From contig QAOA01001864.1 in NCBI GenBank assembly GCA_003255065.1, forward strand, positions 72,217-136,216: a stretch of 64,000 nt of DNA, given 5' to 3'. This document shows, one piece after another, positions 27,690 to 40,433 of this stretch. The stretch comes from Cercis canadensis (taxonomy: Eukaryota > Streptophyta > Magnoliopsida > Fabales > Fabaceae). Numbering within the stretch: the stretch's first letter is position 1; each line of letters opens with the position of its first letter. The notes below the pieces were generated by a model, which was not told the DNA's origin, made no database searches, and saw only the letters and a program-made list of their open reading frames with translations. The translations under genes and the position numbers were made by a program.

Positions 27690-29813
27690 GTTGGTAACAT
27701 TTAAAAAAAAAATTGGACATTACTAATTAATAAGAAAATTTTGACTAAATTAAGAGACCAAAGTAACGTGAATATAGGTGACATCATGATTATCTGAGAT
27801 TGATAGTTATGCTTTACACCTAGTTCATTGGTATAATTTCATATCATATAGCATTTATCTTTATTATTTAAGAAACTAACCCTAGCACGACACAAAGCAC
27901 ATATGACATAATTGATACGTGGATCTTATGTTTAAATTTTCTTATTTTTTTATATCTAAACTAAAAAATTTAACTTTATTTATTTAATAAAAAAATCCCC
28001 CATCATATTATTTATTTAACTACTCTATTTTTTTTAGAACATCAAAGTACTATATTTGTTTCTATGTATTACTCCTCTATAAATATTTGGCTATATAAAA
28101 AGATTCCTTCCCAATTGATTGTGAAGTATTTTCTTATGGTTTTTGGCAGTCTTTTAAAAATCGGATCAAACTAACCGGTCCAACCGGTGCCTGGTTTGAA
28201 TTCCGGTTTAGTTAAGGGGTCAACCCGTTTGAGTAGTTAAACCAGTAAAAATTGGTGTGAACCGACAAAAATCGGTTCGATTTTATAGAACTGGATGGTT
28301 CATTGAAATTTTTATTTTTTTCTAAAATTGTCACCCAAAAGATTCAAACCCTTTTCTTTTAGGAGAGAGATAAAATATTTGTACCACCAAAGCAATGCAT
28401 CTTTTGTGAATAAATTTGTATTATAATTTACTTATTCTCATTTAGATTGCATAATAGATAAATATTATTCATAAGAAGATTCAAATTTTTATTCTAAANA
28501 CCCTCATTCTAAAAAAAAATAGAAAAGACATTTGGGTTTTTAAAACACTAGTTTTTGGTGAAGTCTTTTGGTACAAATAGCAAAGCTCCTCATGTGAGAT
28601 ATAATTACACCATTGTCAGAAGTATATACTTAAAATTGCTCATATCTTTCTACAACCATATTTACTAATTCATCAACCTACTTCTACAACCATATTTTCG
28701 GTTTACTAATGCCAATTGATCTCATCCACACCATTTTCATGCCTGCATATAAAAATGTTGCATGAATACATGTTTAGGTTTAGAGGCATTAATAGTGAGC
28801 CATTCATCTAAAAATAAAAAATAAATAGTGAGCCATATCTAATGCACATTTAAATCATATTTATTTTGTTTTCACTTTTTGATATATTTTTGTCATTACA
28901 AATGATATTTTCCATTCTACAATTATTAATCGACTTTAACATTGCATTTCCAAAAGAAAATTCATGATTCAAGATTACCCTTTTTTTTTTAAAACATTTT
29001 TCTATGAAGTTTTTGCCTTAATAGTAACTCAGTTTCGAAACTTAAAATGTTAACCACAATCAACATAGAATGAGATAAATCTAATTAAAAAAAAAAACAT
29101 AGAATGAGGTAATCTCCATAAAATGTTTACCACAATTTACATTAAAAAAATTAATAAAATGTTGACCACAATCAACATATAATGGAAAAGAAAAAAAAAA
29201 AAAAGTCTATCTATGTTGGACATCCAAAAAAATCTATCATGATAATGGATGATTATTAAGTTAAATTGCAGTTTTCCAAAAAAATAATTTTCAGTTATTG
29301 TATTCTAAACTGAAGTTAGGAATTAAAATAGAAAATTCAAAACTTTAAATAATTTTTTTAAAAAATGGTGGGCAGATAGAAAAATTAAGAAAATTAGTTT
29401 CAGGGTTTATTCCAAATAAAAGAGAATTTGGTTTAATTTTAAAATTCAAGAATTGGAAAAAAGGTATAGACTTTAGAAAATTGAAAAAAAAAAAAAAAAA
29501 AAAGGTGGGGTTTTTAACTTTTTGTTTGCTCACCAGGCCACCACCGGCATCATTTTTCCACAATTTGCCAACTAATAAACCCCACATTTCCAGCATATTG
29601 CTGTTTCAATTAGCTTCTGTGACAAAGTTCCCTTTTTTGACATTCTCCCAAATCTGGAATTCAAAACTACTAATGATTCTTTGGTAGAGATTCAAACCAC
29701 CCATTTGAATCTCACAGAGAATAAACAAATCAGAATTGCATCTTTCCCTTCATTTTCCCACATTTTCCCTCTAGCCTAACACAACACCCAAGAGAAAGAG
29801 AGTGTGTGTGGCA
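23136..29813. other. AT-rich intergenic DNA between WOX9 and RABA1
   Basis: The first few hundred bases would hold the WOX9 3' UTR. Beyond that no gene is supported on either strand; the open frames are short and low in complexity. A repeat rich in ACCGGT-type words lies at about 28160-28310, and an N occurs at 28499. The last 100 bases before 29814 are C/A-rich and leader-like. Confidence 0.45.
28160..28310. repeat. Dispersed repeat rich in ACCGGT/AACCGGT words
   Basis: The stretch carries clustered words such as 'aaccggtccaaccggt', 'attccggttta', 'aaatcggttcg' and 'gaaccgacaaaaatcgg'. Similar ACCGG-rich segments are common dispersed repeats in dicot genomes. No ends or coding part were recognised. 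Confidence 0.35.
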
Positions 29814-32636
29814 ATGGGGGCGTACAGAGCCGATGACGATTACGATTATCTCTTCAAGGTCGTCTTGATCGGTGATTCTGGTGTCGGAAAATCCAATCTT
29901 TTGTCCAGGTTCACCAGGAACGAATTCAGCCTTGAATCCAAGTCCACCATTGGGGTTGAGTTCGCTACCAGAAGCATTCGGGTAGATGATAAGGTTGTCA
30001 AGGCTCAGATTTGGGATACCGCTGGCCAAGAAAGGTTTAGATTCATTCTCTGATTCTCTCTTTCTCGTTCTTGCCACAGTTGATTTGACACATTTTGGGT
30101 TGAGAAAGCCAAAGATTCAATTTTTTTTTGTTTTTCACATATCTAATGAAAATGATAGATGGGTATGTGTTTTTTTGTGCTGTTGCTGTTTTTTTTTTCA
30201 TGGACCCTTTGTGATGATAATTGGATAGGGAAATACATTTTGAAGGTTCTATGTGCTCTGTTCTGTGTTTTTGTTTACATGATAAGATAAGAGAAAAGAA
30301 GAATAATTAGGCTAGTGGGAATTTTGAATTTTCATACTGTTATATTATTAGGGTTTACTGTTGTTTAGCAGGAGCTCGAAATTGGCTTGTTATGTGAAAA
30401 TGACATGTATAAGTCCTAGCATTTAAGAATTCTTGTTGAAATAGTTTGAATTGCGGCACTGTTAATATGTGAAGAGTTCTGTTTCTTTCTTTTTCTTTAG
30501 GCATTTAAGATGATATGTCGGCTTGTTTATGCCATTGTTGTGGTTGTAGCCTCTTAAAAATTATTTTACCATTGCTGGTAAATATGTTAGGAACATATTT
30601 CAAGCAATGAACGAAATTTAGACATCATATGGGCTAGTATTACAAGATTACTGGCAAATTTGGGTAGGCGTTTGCTGGTAAACATGTAGTCAACATGGTG
30701 AAATCACACTGAGGCAGAAGCAATTCTGTCTGCAATGTGAGTTTGAAAATTGAGTCAGGTTTGGTGCTTTCAAACAAACTATAACATTGTCTGAAGTTTG
30801 TAATGATGTGATTGTGGAAAAGAGAGTCAGTACAATAATGTTGTTTACAAAAAATTAGATGAATAATTATGGTTATGCAAGAAAGTAGAGGGTAGCTCTA
30901 AATTCAAATTGGCTTCCTAGTGAACAAACAGGAATTTGGTGGAAACTGTAAGTTAATGAGTCCTTATATTTCTTTAGCTGGTTAGACATTCTGTGCCATT
31001 AGAACATGTTTTCTATAGTCAATTTAACGGCATTTTCTAACTTATGCATCTGTTGGTATCAACGGGATTGTTGATTTGAACTTTACTTGATACCTGTTCT
31101 TGTCTTTGGCAACGATGCTTATGCTTGAATACTACTAAATCAAAAATCATATGAATTTCTGGGAGCCGTTATCAATTTCTTTCCCAGCTAAATGACAGTT
31201 TCTCAGGACATTAGTTTTATTTGCCAGGCCATAGAAGAGAGAAAGCAAAGATAAAGAGAACACTTAAGGAAGGATAGATTTATTGGGATAATCCATGATA
31301 GAATATAGAATTGAAGTTTGAAAACAGAAACAAAATGCTATCTTCCTGTTCCAGTGGATTTCATTCATCATCGAATGTGTTATTTAATTCCTTAATCAGG
31401 CCTATATTTGAATGTTAGAATCACGTGGGTGACATGCAATGATGTTTTATTTATATGTGGATGGATTAGGATTTTTCATTCATAAATCACGTTGGTGCCA
31501 TGCAATGAAATTTTGTTTGTATGTGATCAAAGTATTGTTGATTCATGACTTAAGTGGATGCCATGAGATGAAATTTTGTTCATATGTGATTAGGGTTGTT
31601 GATTCATAAATCCCAATATAAACTTAGAAGTATCATCTCCTAATATTGGATTTGACAACAATAATGATCTAACGTGTATTTTACTAATTTTAACTCATCC
31701 ATCTATTGTTGTCTTTAATGCCTGTTAAGTCTTTAACAATGTAATGTCATTCACAATGATGCTTTATTCTGAAAATGAGGCCTTTCAATACAGCTTTAAT
31801 TCAGTAAAGTTGAAAATGATATGACTTTCTTTGAGCTATTGCTCTTAGCCGCCAGGTCTTAGAGGAATGAAATATAAGAACAAAAATACACAGAACACTA
31901 AACGAAGATAAATTTATAGGAAGAATGCATGAGAAAACATGGAAATAAAATGAAGAACTCTTTCTTTTCCGGGGAATTTCTTTGATCATTGAATGTGCCA
32001 TTCAATTTCATAGTTAGTCCTATAATTGATGCTACAATCACATGGATACCATGTAATGAAATTTTGTTTATATGTAGACAGATTAGGGTAAGTGATGTAT
32101 AAATCCTAACATAAAGCAGTTTAACATCAATAATGACCTATCATGCTGCATTTCGTGAATTTTCAGTTATGATGTCTAAGTTTGCTTTTTTTTCTAATAA
32201 AAGGTACCGCGCAATCACCAGTGCATATTATCGAGGTGCTGTTGGTGCTTTACTAGTCTATGATGTTACCCGCCATGTTACTTTTGAAAATGTGGAGAGA
32301 TGGTTGAAGGAGCTAAGAGATCACACAGATGCCAACATTGTGGTCATGCTGGTAGGGAACAAAGCGGATCTGCGTCATCTGCGAGCCGTTTCTACCGAAG
32401 ATGCTACAACTTTTGCTGAAAAAGAGAACACATTTTTCATGGAAACATCTGCCCTTGAGTCCATGAATGTTGAAAATGCCTTCACAGAGGTGCTGACCCA
32501 GATCTATCATGTTGTAAGCAGGAAGGCTCTTGACATCGGCGATGATCCAGCAGCCTTACCAAAAGGACAGACAATTAATGTTGGATCCAGGGATGATGTA
32601 TCAGCTGTGAAGAAAGTTGGATGTTGCTCTTCTTGA
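29814..32636 (+). CDS. RABA1: RAB11-class small GTPase (RABA1 type), 2 exons
   Basis: Exons are 29814-30034 and 32204-32636, giving 217 residues. The junction lies inside the Arg codon of WDTAGQE-R, followed by [20 protein letters not shown], the usual intron position in RABA genes. RABA1 proteins steer traffic between the trans-Golgi/recycling endosome and the plasma membrane. Seen: P-loop GDSGVGKS (about 20-27), effector loop STIGVEF, WDTAGQE, GNKADL, ETSAL, and the tail ending VKKVGCCSS with the double cysteine for geranylgeranylation. The first ATG after the leader was chosen; the frame upstream has no other ATG. The intron is about 2.17 kb and AT-rich, and contains three diverged copies of an 'atgcaatgaaattttgtt' word (about 31435-31580 and 32050). 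No defect is seen. Confidence 0.95.
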
Positions 32637-35600
32637 GCTTGCAGTAAAATCTCTGTATTTTTACTTTAACTCTGTGCCTTGTTTATACTTCATATCCATG
32701 TAGAGATTGTTCTGAAAGTATGAAAATGATTTTCTAGAGTATCAAACTACAAAGCTTCTGGTTTGGTGTGTAGAGAAATCTGTTTAATGTTAGTTTAAGG
32801 GTGTATTTGGATAGAGAAACACTTTGCTTAAAAGGTACTTTGTTAAAGCAGAGCTTTTTAAGAAAAGTTAAAGTTGTTTTTTGTTTGGATGTAGTAGTTA
32901 AGCACTTTTTTTATTTATAAAAATGTTTGGATACATATTATAGAAAGGTTTTTATACTGATAAAATTACTAAAAGGGGCATCAAAACAGTTTTTGTAAAC
33001 AGGAACTTTTGCCAATTGGTAAATAAAGTTAATAGTAACTCAAATTGAATGCTTCCAGCCTACCACCCTCTAGCAAAAGCGTTGTATTATATTAGAGGTA
33101 TGTCTCACTTCAGAGAATAAAATAGTTTTGTTGTAGCACGGTACAGATACAAAATGTTGGTACGACATTTTAAACAAAATAAGGGTATGAATAAGTCATG
33201 TCATATATATATATAATGAAAAATTTTAAAATTTTCTAAGTATTAAAAATATCAACTATTAATCCTTAACAAATAAGTAACAATTAACAAGTATTAACTT
33301 CAAATATAAATCATCAATCAAAATTCAAGTAATAGAATTTATCATATTTGATTAAGTATCATCAATATATTATAAATCTTTTTTAATTAGACCAAGTACA
33401 TTATAAAAAGTCACAGAAAAATGATAAACCATTATGAAAATTGAGATTAGATGTGTTTTGAAACACTTCCAAAAAAGAAAAGAAAGGATGTATTTCTTTT
33501 ATTGGTACGTGTTTTGCGTTTTAGAGACGTCTCAGAAACGGATATGCCAGCTTCATTGGCATTTGAGTGCCATACAGCTTTGCAGAGTTGAGTTCTCTCT
33601 CTCTCTCTCCCCTGTGACATATAGTTATGTTGATATAACCAATGCTAAAGGACCTTCATTCGATGCTTTACACTAACAGCCACTGTCTTTTAAATTAAAG
33701 TAGAAAGCTAATTAATATCAATTTTAAATAACTAAGGGTCTGTTTAATTTTAATTTTTAAAAATTATTTTTTGTTTTTTTAAAAAATAAAACAAAAAAAC
33801 TTGTTTGATAAAGCTAATTTTACTTNATTTATATGTTTTGAAAGTTTATTTTCAAAATATTATTCTAAAAACAAGAAAACAAAAACAAAAGAGGGCTGTT
33901 TTTAAAATCCAAAAAACGAAAACAAAATCATTCTTTTTTCGATCTGTTTTCATTAGGTAATCAACCANACAAATTTTTTTATATTTTTGTTTTGCAGAAC
34001 AATTTTTAGACATAATTTTTAAAAATAATTTTTAAAAACAAAAAACACAAAAACAAAATCAAATACACCTTAAAACTCTATTTTGATCCTCACGGTTGGA
34101 TGCATTTTCTATTTTGTCCATTATTATTCAAAATTTTGAATTTAGTCTCTCACTTCTTAATTTCATTTCAATGTCGTCTCTATATCACTCAATCATGTTA
34201 AGATATTTGCCTATGTCTTACCTTTAAACCTTCAACTAAACCTAAAGTTTTTTAGCTCAAAGACAAAAATTAAAATTACACATTTTATGAATATNAAGAT
34301 TAAATCGTTCATTTTTAAACAAGAAATACCAAAAAATTCAAGTTGTTCAATTTATTTTAATTCTTTTGCTTGAATCAACTATCTATATAAAGCCAATATA
34401 ACGCCCTCCATGTGAATAGCTGTGGTTGCCCTTTCAGTGTTATGCATATATAAGTCAAGGCCTCAAGCTGCTAAAATAACAAACAACACAACCATTATGA
34501 ACACTAAACAACCTAGAATGAAGTGTGGATAAAAGATTTGGACAACGTAATGATCTTCCTCATTTTCTTATAACAAACAAGCTGGGATGAAGTGGTGGAA
34601 TATGTTCAAAACTACTCAAAAAGTTCCTTCAGGGTATTATAATTCCTCATCCATTCCGAACCGTCTCAGCATAGTTCCAAGAACTGAATTCAGAAAACTC
34701 AAACAACAGGATAATGTTTGTCAGAATTGTGATTAGGAAATGTAACTAACAAATGCTTGCAAATGTGATACGCAGAGGATAACGTGTCTCACTAACCTAA
34801 AGGTAATATATGATTGGAAGAAAAAACTACTGCAAATTATTCATAGCATTTGTTAAAATTTCAATTTACTTATCGCACTTTAGACATCTAACATAAATTG
34901 AACAAGATTGAATTCAATTCAAATATACAAGTCATGAAATACACTTTTGGAGGTTGGGTACATTCATTTGCGATAAGACACATAAGCCCGGAAACCAAGT
35001 AGTAAGTAGAACTAGTTAATATGATAGGAGAAGGCTACAATACACAACTAACCGGTGCAAACTCAACAAGGACCCTTGGATATGATGACTTGCAGACAAT
35101 GGTCTCCTGTGCTTACCCGATCCAAGGGTCACAAACTATGCGGCACCGGTACACAACTTCGTTGATGTGTATTGTAGACGCAGCTAAGATGGGAAGAACA
35201 AGAGATAATTTATACCATACTACAGTTTGATGTTTAGGAAATGGAGGGGGTAAAGGCCCACCATGCTGTCATAACAGGAGGAAACTAGCTGACATACATT
35301 GATCATAAAGTACAAAACCCATAGCTATGGAAGATGAGAAACAGACAGAAGAAACAAAAGCTATAGCTATACTTATAAGGCTTTTTCAAAGAAAATAAGT
35401 CTTAATGTGATAAAAAAAGACATGAGACGACAAAGGTTGGTAGCAGAAAGAATTTATGCTGTAGTTCCATTTCATTCTTTGAAAATGAGAACAATACTCT
35501 AAAATCAATTACCAGCTCATAGTATCAAAACCAAAATAAAAAGAAAATATAAACATGACCGAAACTTATCTGTGCTATATTAGAAGTGCTGAAAAACAAT

Positions 35601-37020
35601 GCCATTGACCTTTTGTTTTTTCTCTTTTTTTTTGGTTTTCAAAAGTATGAATAAAGCATCGGATTTGCACACCAAAGCACATTCCAACACGCAAGCAGAG
35701 AGAAATTTGAGAAACCTCATCATGGATCAGTCCTAAGCACTCATTAACCCTACTAGTACTACATATTGGAGGATCTCCTGATTAAATTCAAACCCTGTAG
35801 GGAAGGAAAGTTGTGAACCTGCCAGAATCTTATCTCATGATCTCACGGCTATACTGAAACAACTAATAGATATCTGCCCCCTTGTACTTATATATACGTA
35901 CATACAGTGAATGGAAATATAACTTCTGCAATCTATCAACAATCATAGATGCTAACGGCCTTTCATAAGGTAGATTTTGCACACGTAAGTCCACAGAAAA
36001 AGAACCTTAAAAATTCAATGTAACAGAGGAACCTTCAGCAGCATTCCACCTGCTTCCCCCAACAAAGCCAGAACAAAAAAAGAACACAACAGAATTCATA
36101 TGACGCACCCTCAAGAAAGTTTCAAGAGTGACATGCTACCAAAGTAACGAGCAATATGCTGACAAGGCGACAAATGTTAATTTATATGTATCATATTAAC
36201 AAACACATTTATCTTAAGTATTTTTCTTTTTGGGATGAATTTATCTATCTATGTATTTGAATTATGATGTAAGGTCTCACATGTGTTTCCACAGGACTCA
36301 ATCAAAACCAGATGATGTAAATGATAAGTGTAAGTTCTGCCTTTAGCGCCAAAAATATGGCCAAAGGATAAAATCACACCATTAGAAGCAACATTTGCAC
36401 ATGTAAGACCTACTCCATTGTTATGTTTTTTAATTCACAGATGTCTGACGCTTTCTCTTTTAAATATATTCTAGGGTAATGGAATGCTCTGAATTTTCAT
36501 TCTACTTAGTTATCAAACAAGATGAGAAAATAACAAAAATTACTTTTTCATCAACCTTCAGATAAGAGGCATAGCATGATTTCTGAATTAGGCCATATCA
36601 TTTGCATTATATAGTGTACTATATTCTCCATAATTGGACTAATTCAACTAAAAGGCCTTAGAATTGATTGTTTGAAACACACCAAAGACCACCTTAACAA
36701 TTCTTGCTCCCATAAACCCAATTCAAGTTCTCTCTATAATTCCAATATGGATTCATAAGAGTTAAAAAATTCAGTACTAAACTAAAATCAAACTGCCAAG
36801 CACCCAATCCAAGTTCCTCTCCATAATTCCAATAATGGGTTGGTTAATAATAAGGTTGAAATTTCAGAACTAAATTATAACCAAAGCGACCCAATATTGT
36901 AAACCCAGAACCGAATATCTAATTAAACCTCCAAACACCCAAATCAGAAGCACTGAATTTAGCATCAAACTGAAGAAACTCACCCCAGAAAGGGAAAGCA
37001 CCCCCACCACCATTATTGTA
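32637..37020. other. Intergenic DNA with short repeats, no gene supported
   Basis: It holds the 3' UTR of RABA1, a fragment starting 'gggtgtatttggatag' (about 32798) of the kind seen in hAT-type MITEs, the element at 33733-34072, and Ns at 33826, 33968 and 34295. The right part may include the spliced 3' UTR of the minus-strand gene at 37021: a good donor (GGGTGAGTTTC) lies at about 36983 on the minus strand. No protein-coding frame is convincing. Confidence 0.45.
33733..34072. mobile_element. hAT-like MITE with 'TAAGG.GT.TGTTTAATTTT' ends
   Basis: The left end reads TAAGGGTCTGTTTAATTTT; the complement of the right end reads TAAGGTGTATTTGATTTT. The interior is a long imperfect palindrome of 'tttttaaaaattattttt' type with many A runs. 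It contains two Ns. No exact 8-bp target duplication could be read, so the hAT assignment rests on end sequence style only. Confidence 0.45.
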
Positions 37021-37401
37021 TTACTCGCGTGCTTTCTCTGCATCAGAGGAGGAGGAAGAAGGTGAAGATTGCTCGGTTTTGAAAGAGGGTAAGGGATTTT
37101 CTCCTTTGATGACCCAACCAAGGGCGAAAAAGGCAGCCCCAGCTAGAATTGCAGTGCCCCAAGCGTGAGAGTACCATCTGCTATACTGTTTGATGGCAAA
37201 TTTCCATTGTTCTCTGAGAGTTGCCGCATCGGGATTCACTGCCTCGGGTGGGTTCGGGAAACGGAACTTCTGACCCGAATAATTGTCGGAGCCATGATTG
37301 TGGGTATGGCCATTGCTGATTTCAGAGGGAATCCCATTAGAGGATGAAGAAGAAGAAGGGGGAGGCGCAGGTGAAGGGCCTTTGGGGTCACTAGCAGTCA
37401 T
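37021..37401 (-). CDS. Small conserved-looking single-pass membrane protein, unknown function
   Basis: The single open frame codes for 126 residues. The first half is low-complexity (Pro/Ser-rich, then SNGHTHNHGS). Residues about 60-100 are the ordered part: REQWKFAIKQYSRWYSHAWG, then a hydrophobic segment TAILAGAAFFALGWVI of about 16-18 residues, followed by KGENPLPS and a Ser/acidic tail. The basic-aromatic stretch before one membrane helix suits a tail-region anchor in an organelle or ER membrane, but the target is not shown. I recall similar unnamed plant proteins with the WYSHAWG...GWVIKG core, without a known role. The ATG is the first in the frame, and a C/T-rich leader lies upstream. 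It is divergently transcribed from the GDSL gene, about 950 bases away. Confidence 0.7.
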   Translation of the reverse strand: MTASDPKGPSPAPPPSSSSSSNGIPSEISNGHTHNHGSDNYSGQKFRFPNPPEAVNPDAATLREQWKFAIKQYSRWYSHAWGTAILAGAAFFALGWVIKGENPLPSFKTEQSSPSSSSSDAEKARE

Positions 37402-38353
37402 GGTAGCAAAAACTCAGCTATTGCTTGCTCGGGCTTCGGGTTTTCCTTTCAAAGTTCGAAACTTCCAGCATTTCGGTGTCGATTGTACGTGGAAAACACA
37501 ACACCGTCTTGGTAATGGGCCACGGTTCATAAAAGGACATGTGGCTTTCACGGAGGCAATGTGCATCCTACACGGTTCATTTTGATATGCTTTCTCAATT
37601 TTCATAATTACCCCAACTATTTTACTCATGAATTATATGATGTGGGGACTGTTTTTCTTGATGTATCAGATCAATATAGAGGTAAGATTTTTCAAAGAAA
37701 AACTTAATCACAGTATTCTAAATTAGCTTAAAAATATCTTAACCGTTTAAAATAATAAAAAAAAAGAATTATGTAATACATTGTATCATATAAACTTATT
37801 TATTTTATATTTTCTCTAAAATTTATCAGATCAAATAGCAATACTAAAAAAAACATTGGTTAACATTTTTCCCACATATTATAAGAATGTGAACCTTTTT
37901 TAAAATCAATTCATGGAGTTTTCAGTTTGCTGGTTAATTACATTCATACAAGTTTCAATAATCTGTAAGGCATCGCATTGGAATGACACGAGAAGGCATG
38001 GGCTGCATTGGGAAAAATCAGCATGAAGTAAATGGTAATGCCTACTATTCTGTCTTGTGTGAAAAAGTGATGGTACTAGGAACTTAATTTGGTTTATGCC
38101 AATATCTTTCGCTTAAAAATGGATGGCTAGGACTTAATTTGGTTTGAACACTATAGCTCATCATGCAGCCCCATTTAGCTGTACCTATGAAAACAAACAT
38201 GTGTTAGATATAAAATTATTTATAGACCTTCAACTAACAGCTTAAATTTTTAGGTTGAATTAGTTCTTTGACAGTATACTCCTACACCTAATCTCGTTTG
38301 ACAATATTTAAACCTCAACTGCATTCACCTATCTTCATCCTTAAGACAACTCC

Positions 38354-40103
38354 ATGAAGAACTTCGTCTTCATTCTCATCTTCACATTCGGTTTTCTGGG
38401 AAAATGTTGTTCAATTACTAGCCCTAGCCCATATGAAGCAATCTTCAACTTTGGTGACTCCCTTAGTGACACCGGCAACTACCTTACCATCTATGGCTCT
38501 AAGGTCAAGTTCGTTAACAATCTCCCCTATGGTGAAACCTTCGGAAAGGGAACCGGCCGTTTCTCCGATGGTCGGCTAATTTTAGATTTCATAGGTACTA
38601 TTCTTCTTCATTTTCTCTAATAACCTAGTGATAATAATTATCTTTCAACGTAATTAATGTTCATATCAATTATCTTTTGTTTCATGAATGGGAAGAGAAG
38701 AAAATAAAAATGTGAACTTGTACATATATGATCATCATATTAACTAATGGTTATTTTCAATTGTAGCTGAGGCATATGGCTTGCCCTATTTGCCACCCTA
38801 TATGAATGTAATCAATGGCAGCCAAAATATCCATCAAGGAGTGAATTTTGCCGTTGGCGGAGCTACAGCACTCGACACAGAATTCATAGAAAGAAAGAGG
38901 CAAGGAAGACCTGTGAATATAAGAGAATCATTGAGTGTTCAGCTTGGTTGGTTCAAGAATCTCAAGCCCTCCTTGTGCACCAATGAAAAAGGTGACATTA
39001 ATTGATTAATTTAGCAACGTAAACTTGTTATATTTATATTTTATCTGTTCTAGTAACGTGCATGAACTTTTCCTAATGCTTGTTTCTATGATTTATGCCA
39101 CCTTTTATGTCAAAGATTGTGATAGGTTCTTTCAAAAATCGCTCTTTTTCGTGGGAGAGATTGGTGGGAACGATATTGGCATGTTCGGCCATAATATTAC
39201 AGAGCTTCGAGAGATCATTCCTTTGGTTGTGGAAGCAATAACCAATGCCACCATTGTATGTTTATATTAACCAAAGTATATTAATATCTTCAATTGATTG
39301 GTCCAAAAATGTATATATTACATCAAATTCATATTATTTTTTTTCGAAATTTTGATAGACATTGATAGAAGAAGGAGCAGTGCAGCTGGTGGTTCCAGGG
39401 AATTTTCCGATGGGCTGCGCTGCTGGTTTTCTAACGGTATGGAGAAGCAACATCACAAAGGAATATGATCGCAGAGGGTGTTTGAAGCCTTACAATGCTT
39501 TGGTTGAGTTCCAAAACAAACAGCTCAAACTTGGGTTAAGTAAAATAAAGAGGAAGTATCCTCATGCCAGGATAATCTATGCTGACTACTATGGTGCAGC
39601 CAAACAATTCTTTGATGCACCACAAAAATATGGTGAGTTCTATCTTCTTTTCAATGTTTTTGTTTGTTGTTTATTTTATAAACTTTAATCTACAGATAAT
39701 ATAAAGAAGGTTCGAATCTTTAATCTCTTATAAATTACCTAAACCTCTTATTAATGAACTGTATCTAATGACTTAATTTTGATTGTTTAGTCACACTGTT
39801 GTAAGCATAACACTAAAAAAAAGGTGTACAAATAACACTATCCATTTTATTTATATTGGTGATGCAGGGTTTAGTGAGACCTTAAAGGCATGCTGTGGAT
39901 CCAGTGGCCAAGGACCATACAATGTCAATGTTAAAAGAAATTGTGGTAGTCCTAAAACAACAATATGCAAAGACCCTTCCACTTATGCAAACTGGGATGG
40001 GGCACACTTTACAGAGGCAGCTTATCGGGTCGTAGCCAAGAGTATAATTGAGGGCCATTTCTCACATCCTCCCCTCAAACCCTCTTTCATCAAGATAGCT
40101 TAG
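38354..40103 (+). CDS. GDSL esterase/lipase (SGNH hydrolase), 5 exons
   Basis: Exons are 38354-38594, 38767-38991, 39116-39255, 39359-39632 and 39868-40103, giving 371 residues, the usual plant GDSL length. A signal peptide (MKNFVFILIFTFGFLGKCCS) predicts secretion. Seen: block I FNFGDSLSDTGN with the catalytic Ser (about residue 36), block II NFAVGGATA with the oxyanion Gly, block III VGEIGGNDIG with the Asn, and block V NWDGAHFTEAAY with the catalytic Asp and His. The CCG and CxDP regions near the end are as in the At1g28580/At5g45910-like group. The enzyme would hydrolyse ester bonds of lipids or acylated small molecules outside the cell; the substrate is unknown. A TATA-like 'atatttaaac' lies about 45 bases before the start. 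All splice phases agree and no defect is seen. Confidence 0.92.
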
Positions 40104-40433
40104 GGGTTGATGCAATTTTCTCAGAGCAACAAGAGGAAATTTCTTGGGATATATGATTCAAAATAAGATTATGTAAGAATGAATAGTTTATAAGTAAAAT
40201 TACTTTTATGCTTCAGTACCAACAACTAATGGCAGTGACAACTCTCTGTATATTTTTGTTTTACATTATAATAAGATGTTCGAATTTTAAGATTTCTTGA
40301 AGCTTATCTAAAAAAATAGTGACCACTACCTTTCTAGTACGTGCATGCCCACACCTTTTGTGGCTCAAAATGATGGATTGGACTCCTAAAATTGGATAGG
40401 ATATTAAGTTCTTTTGCAACCTTCAAGCCTCCA

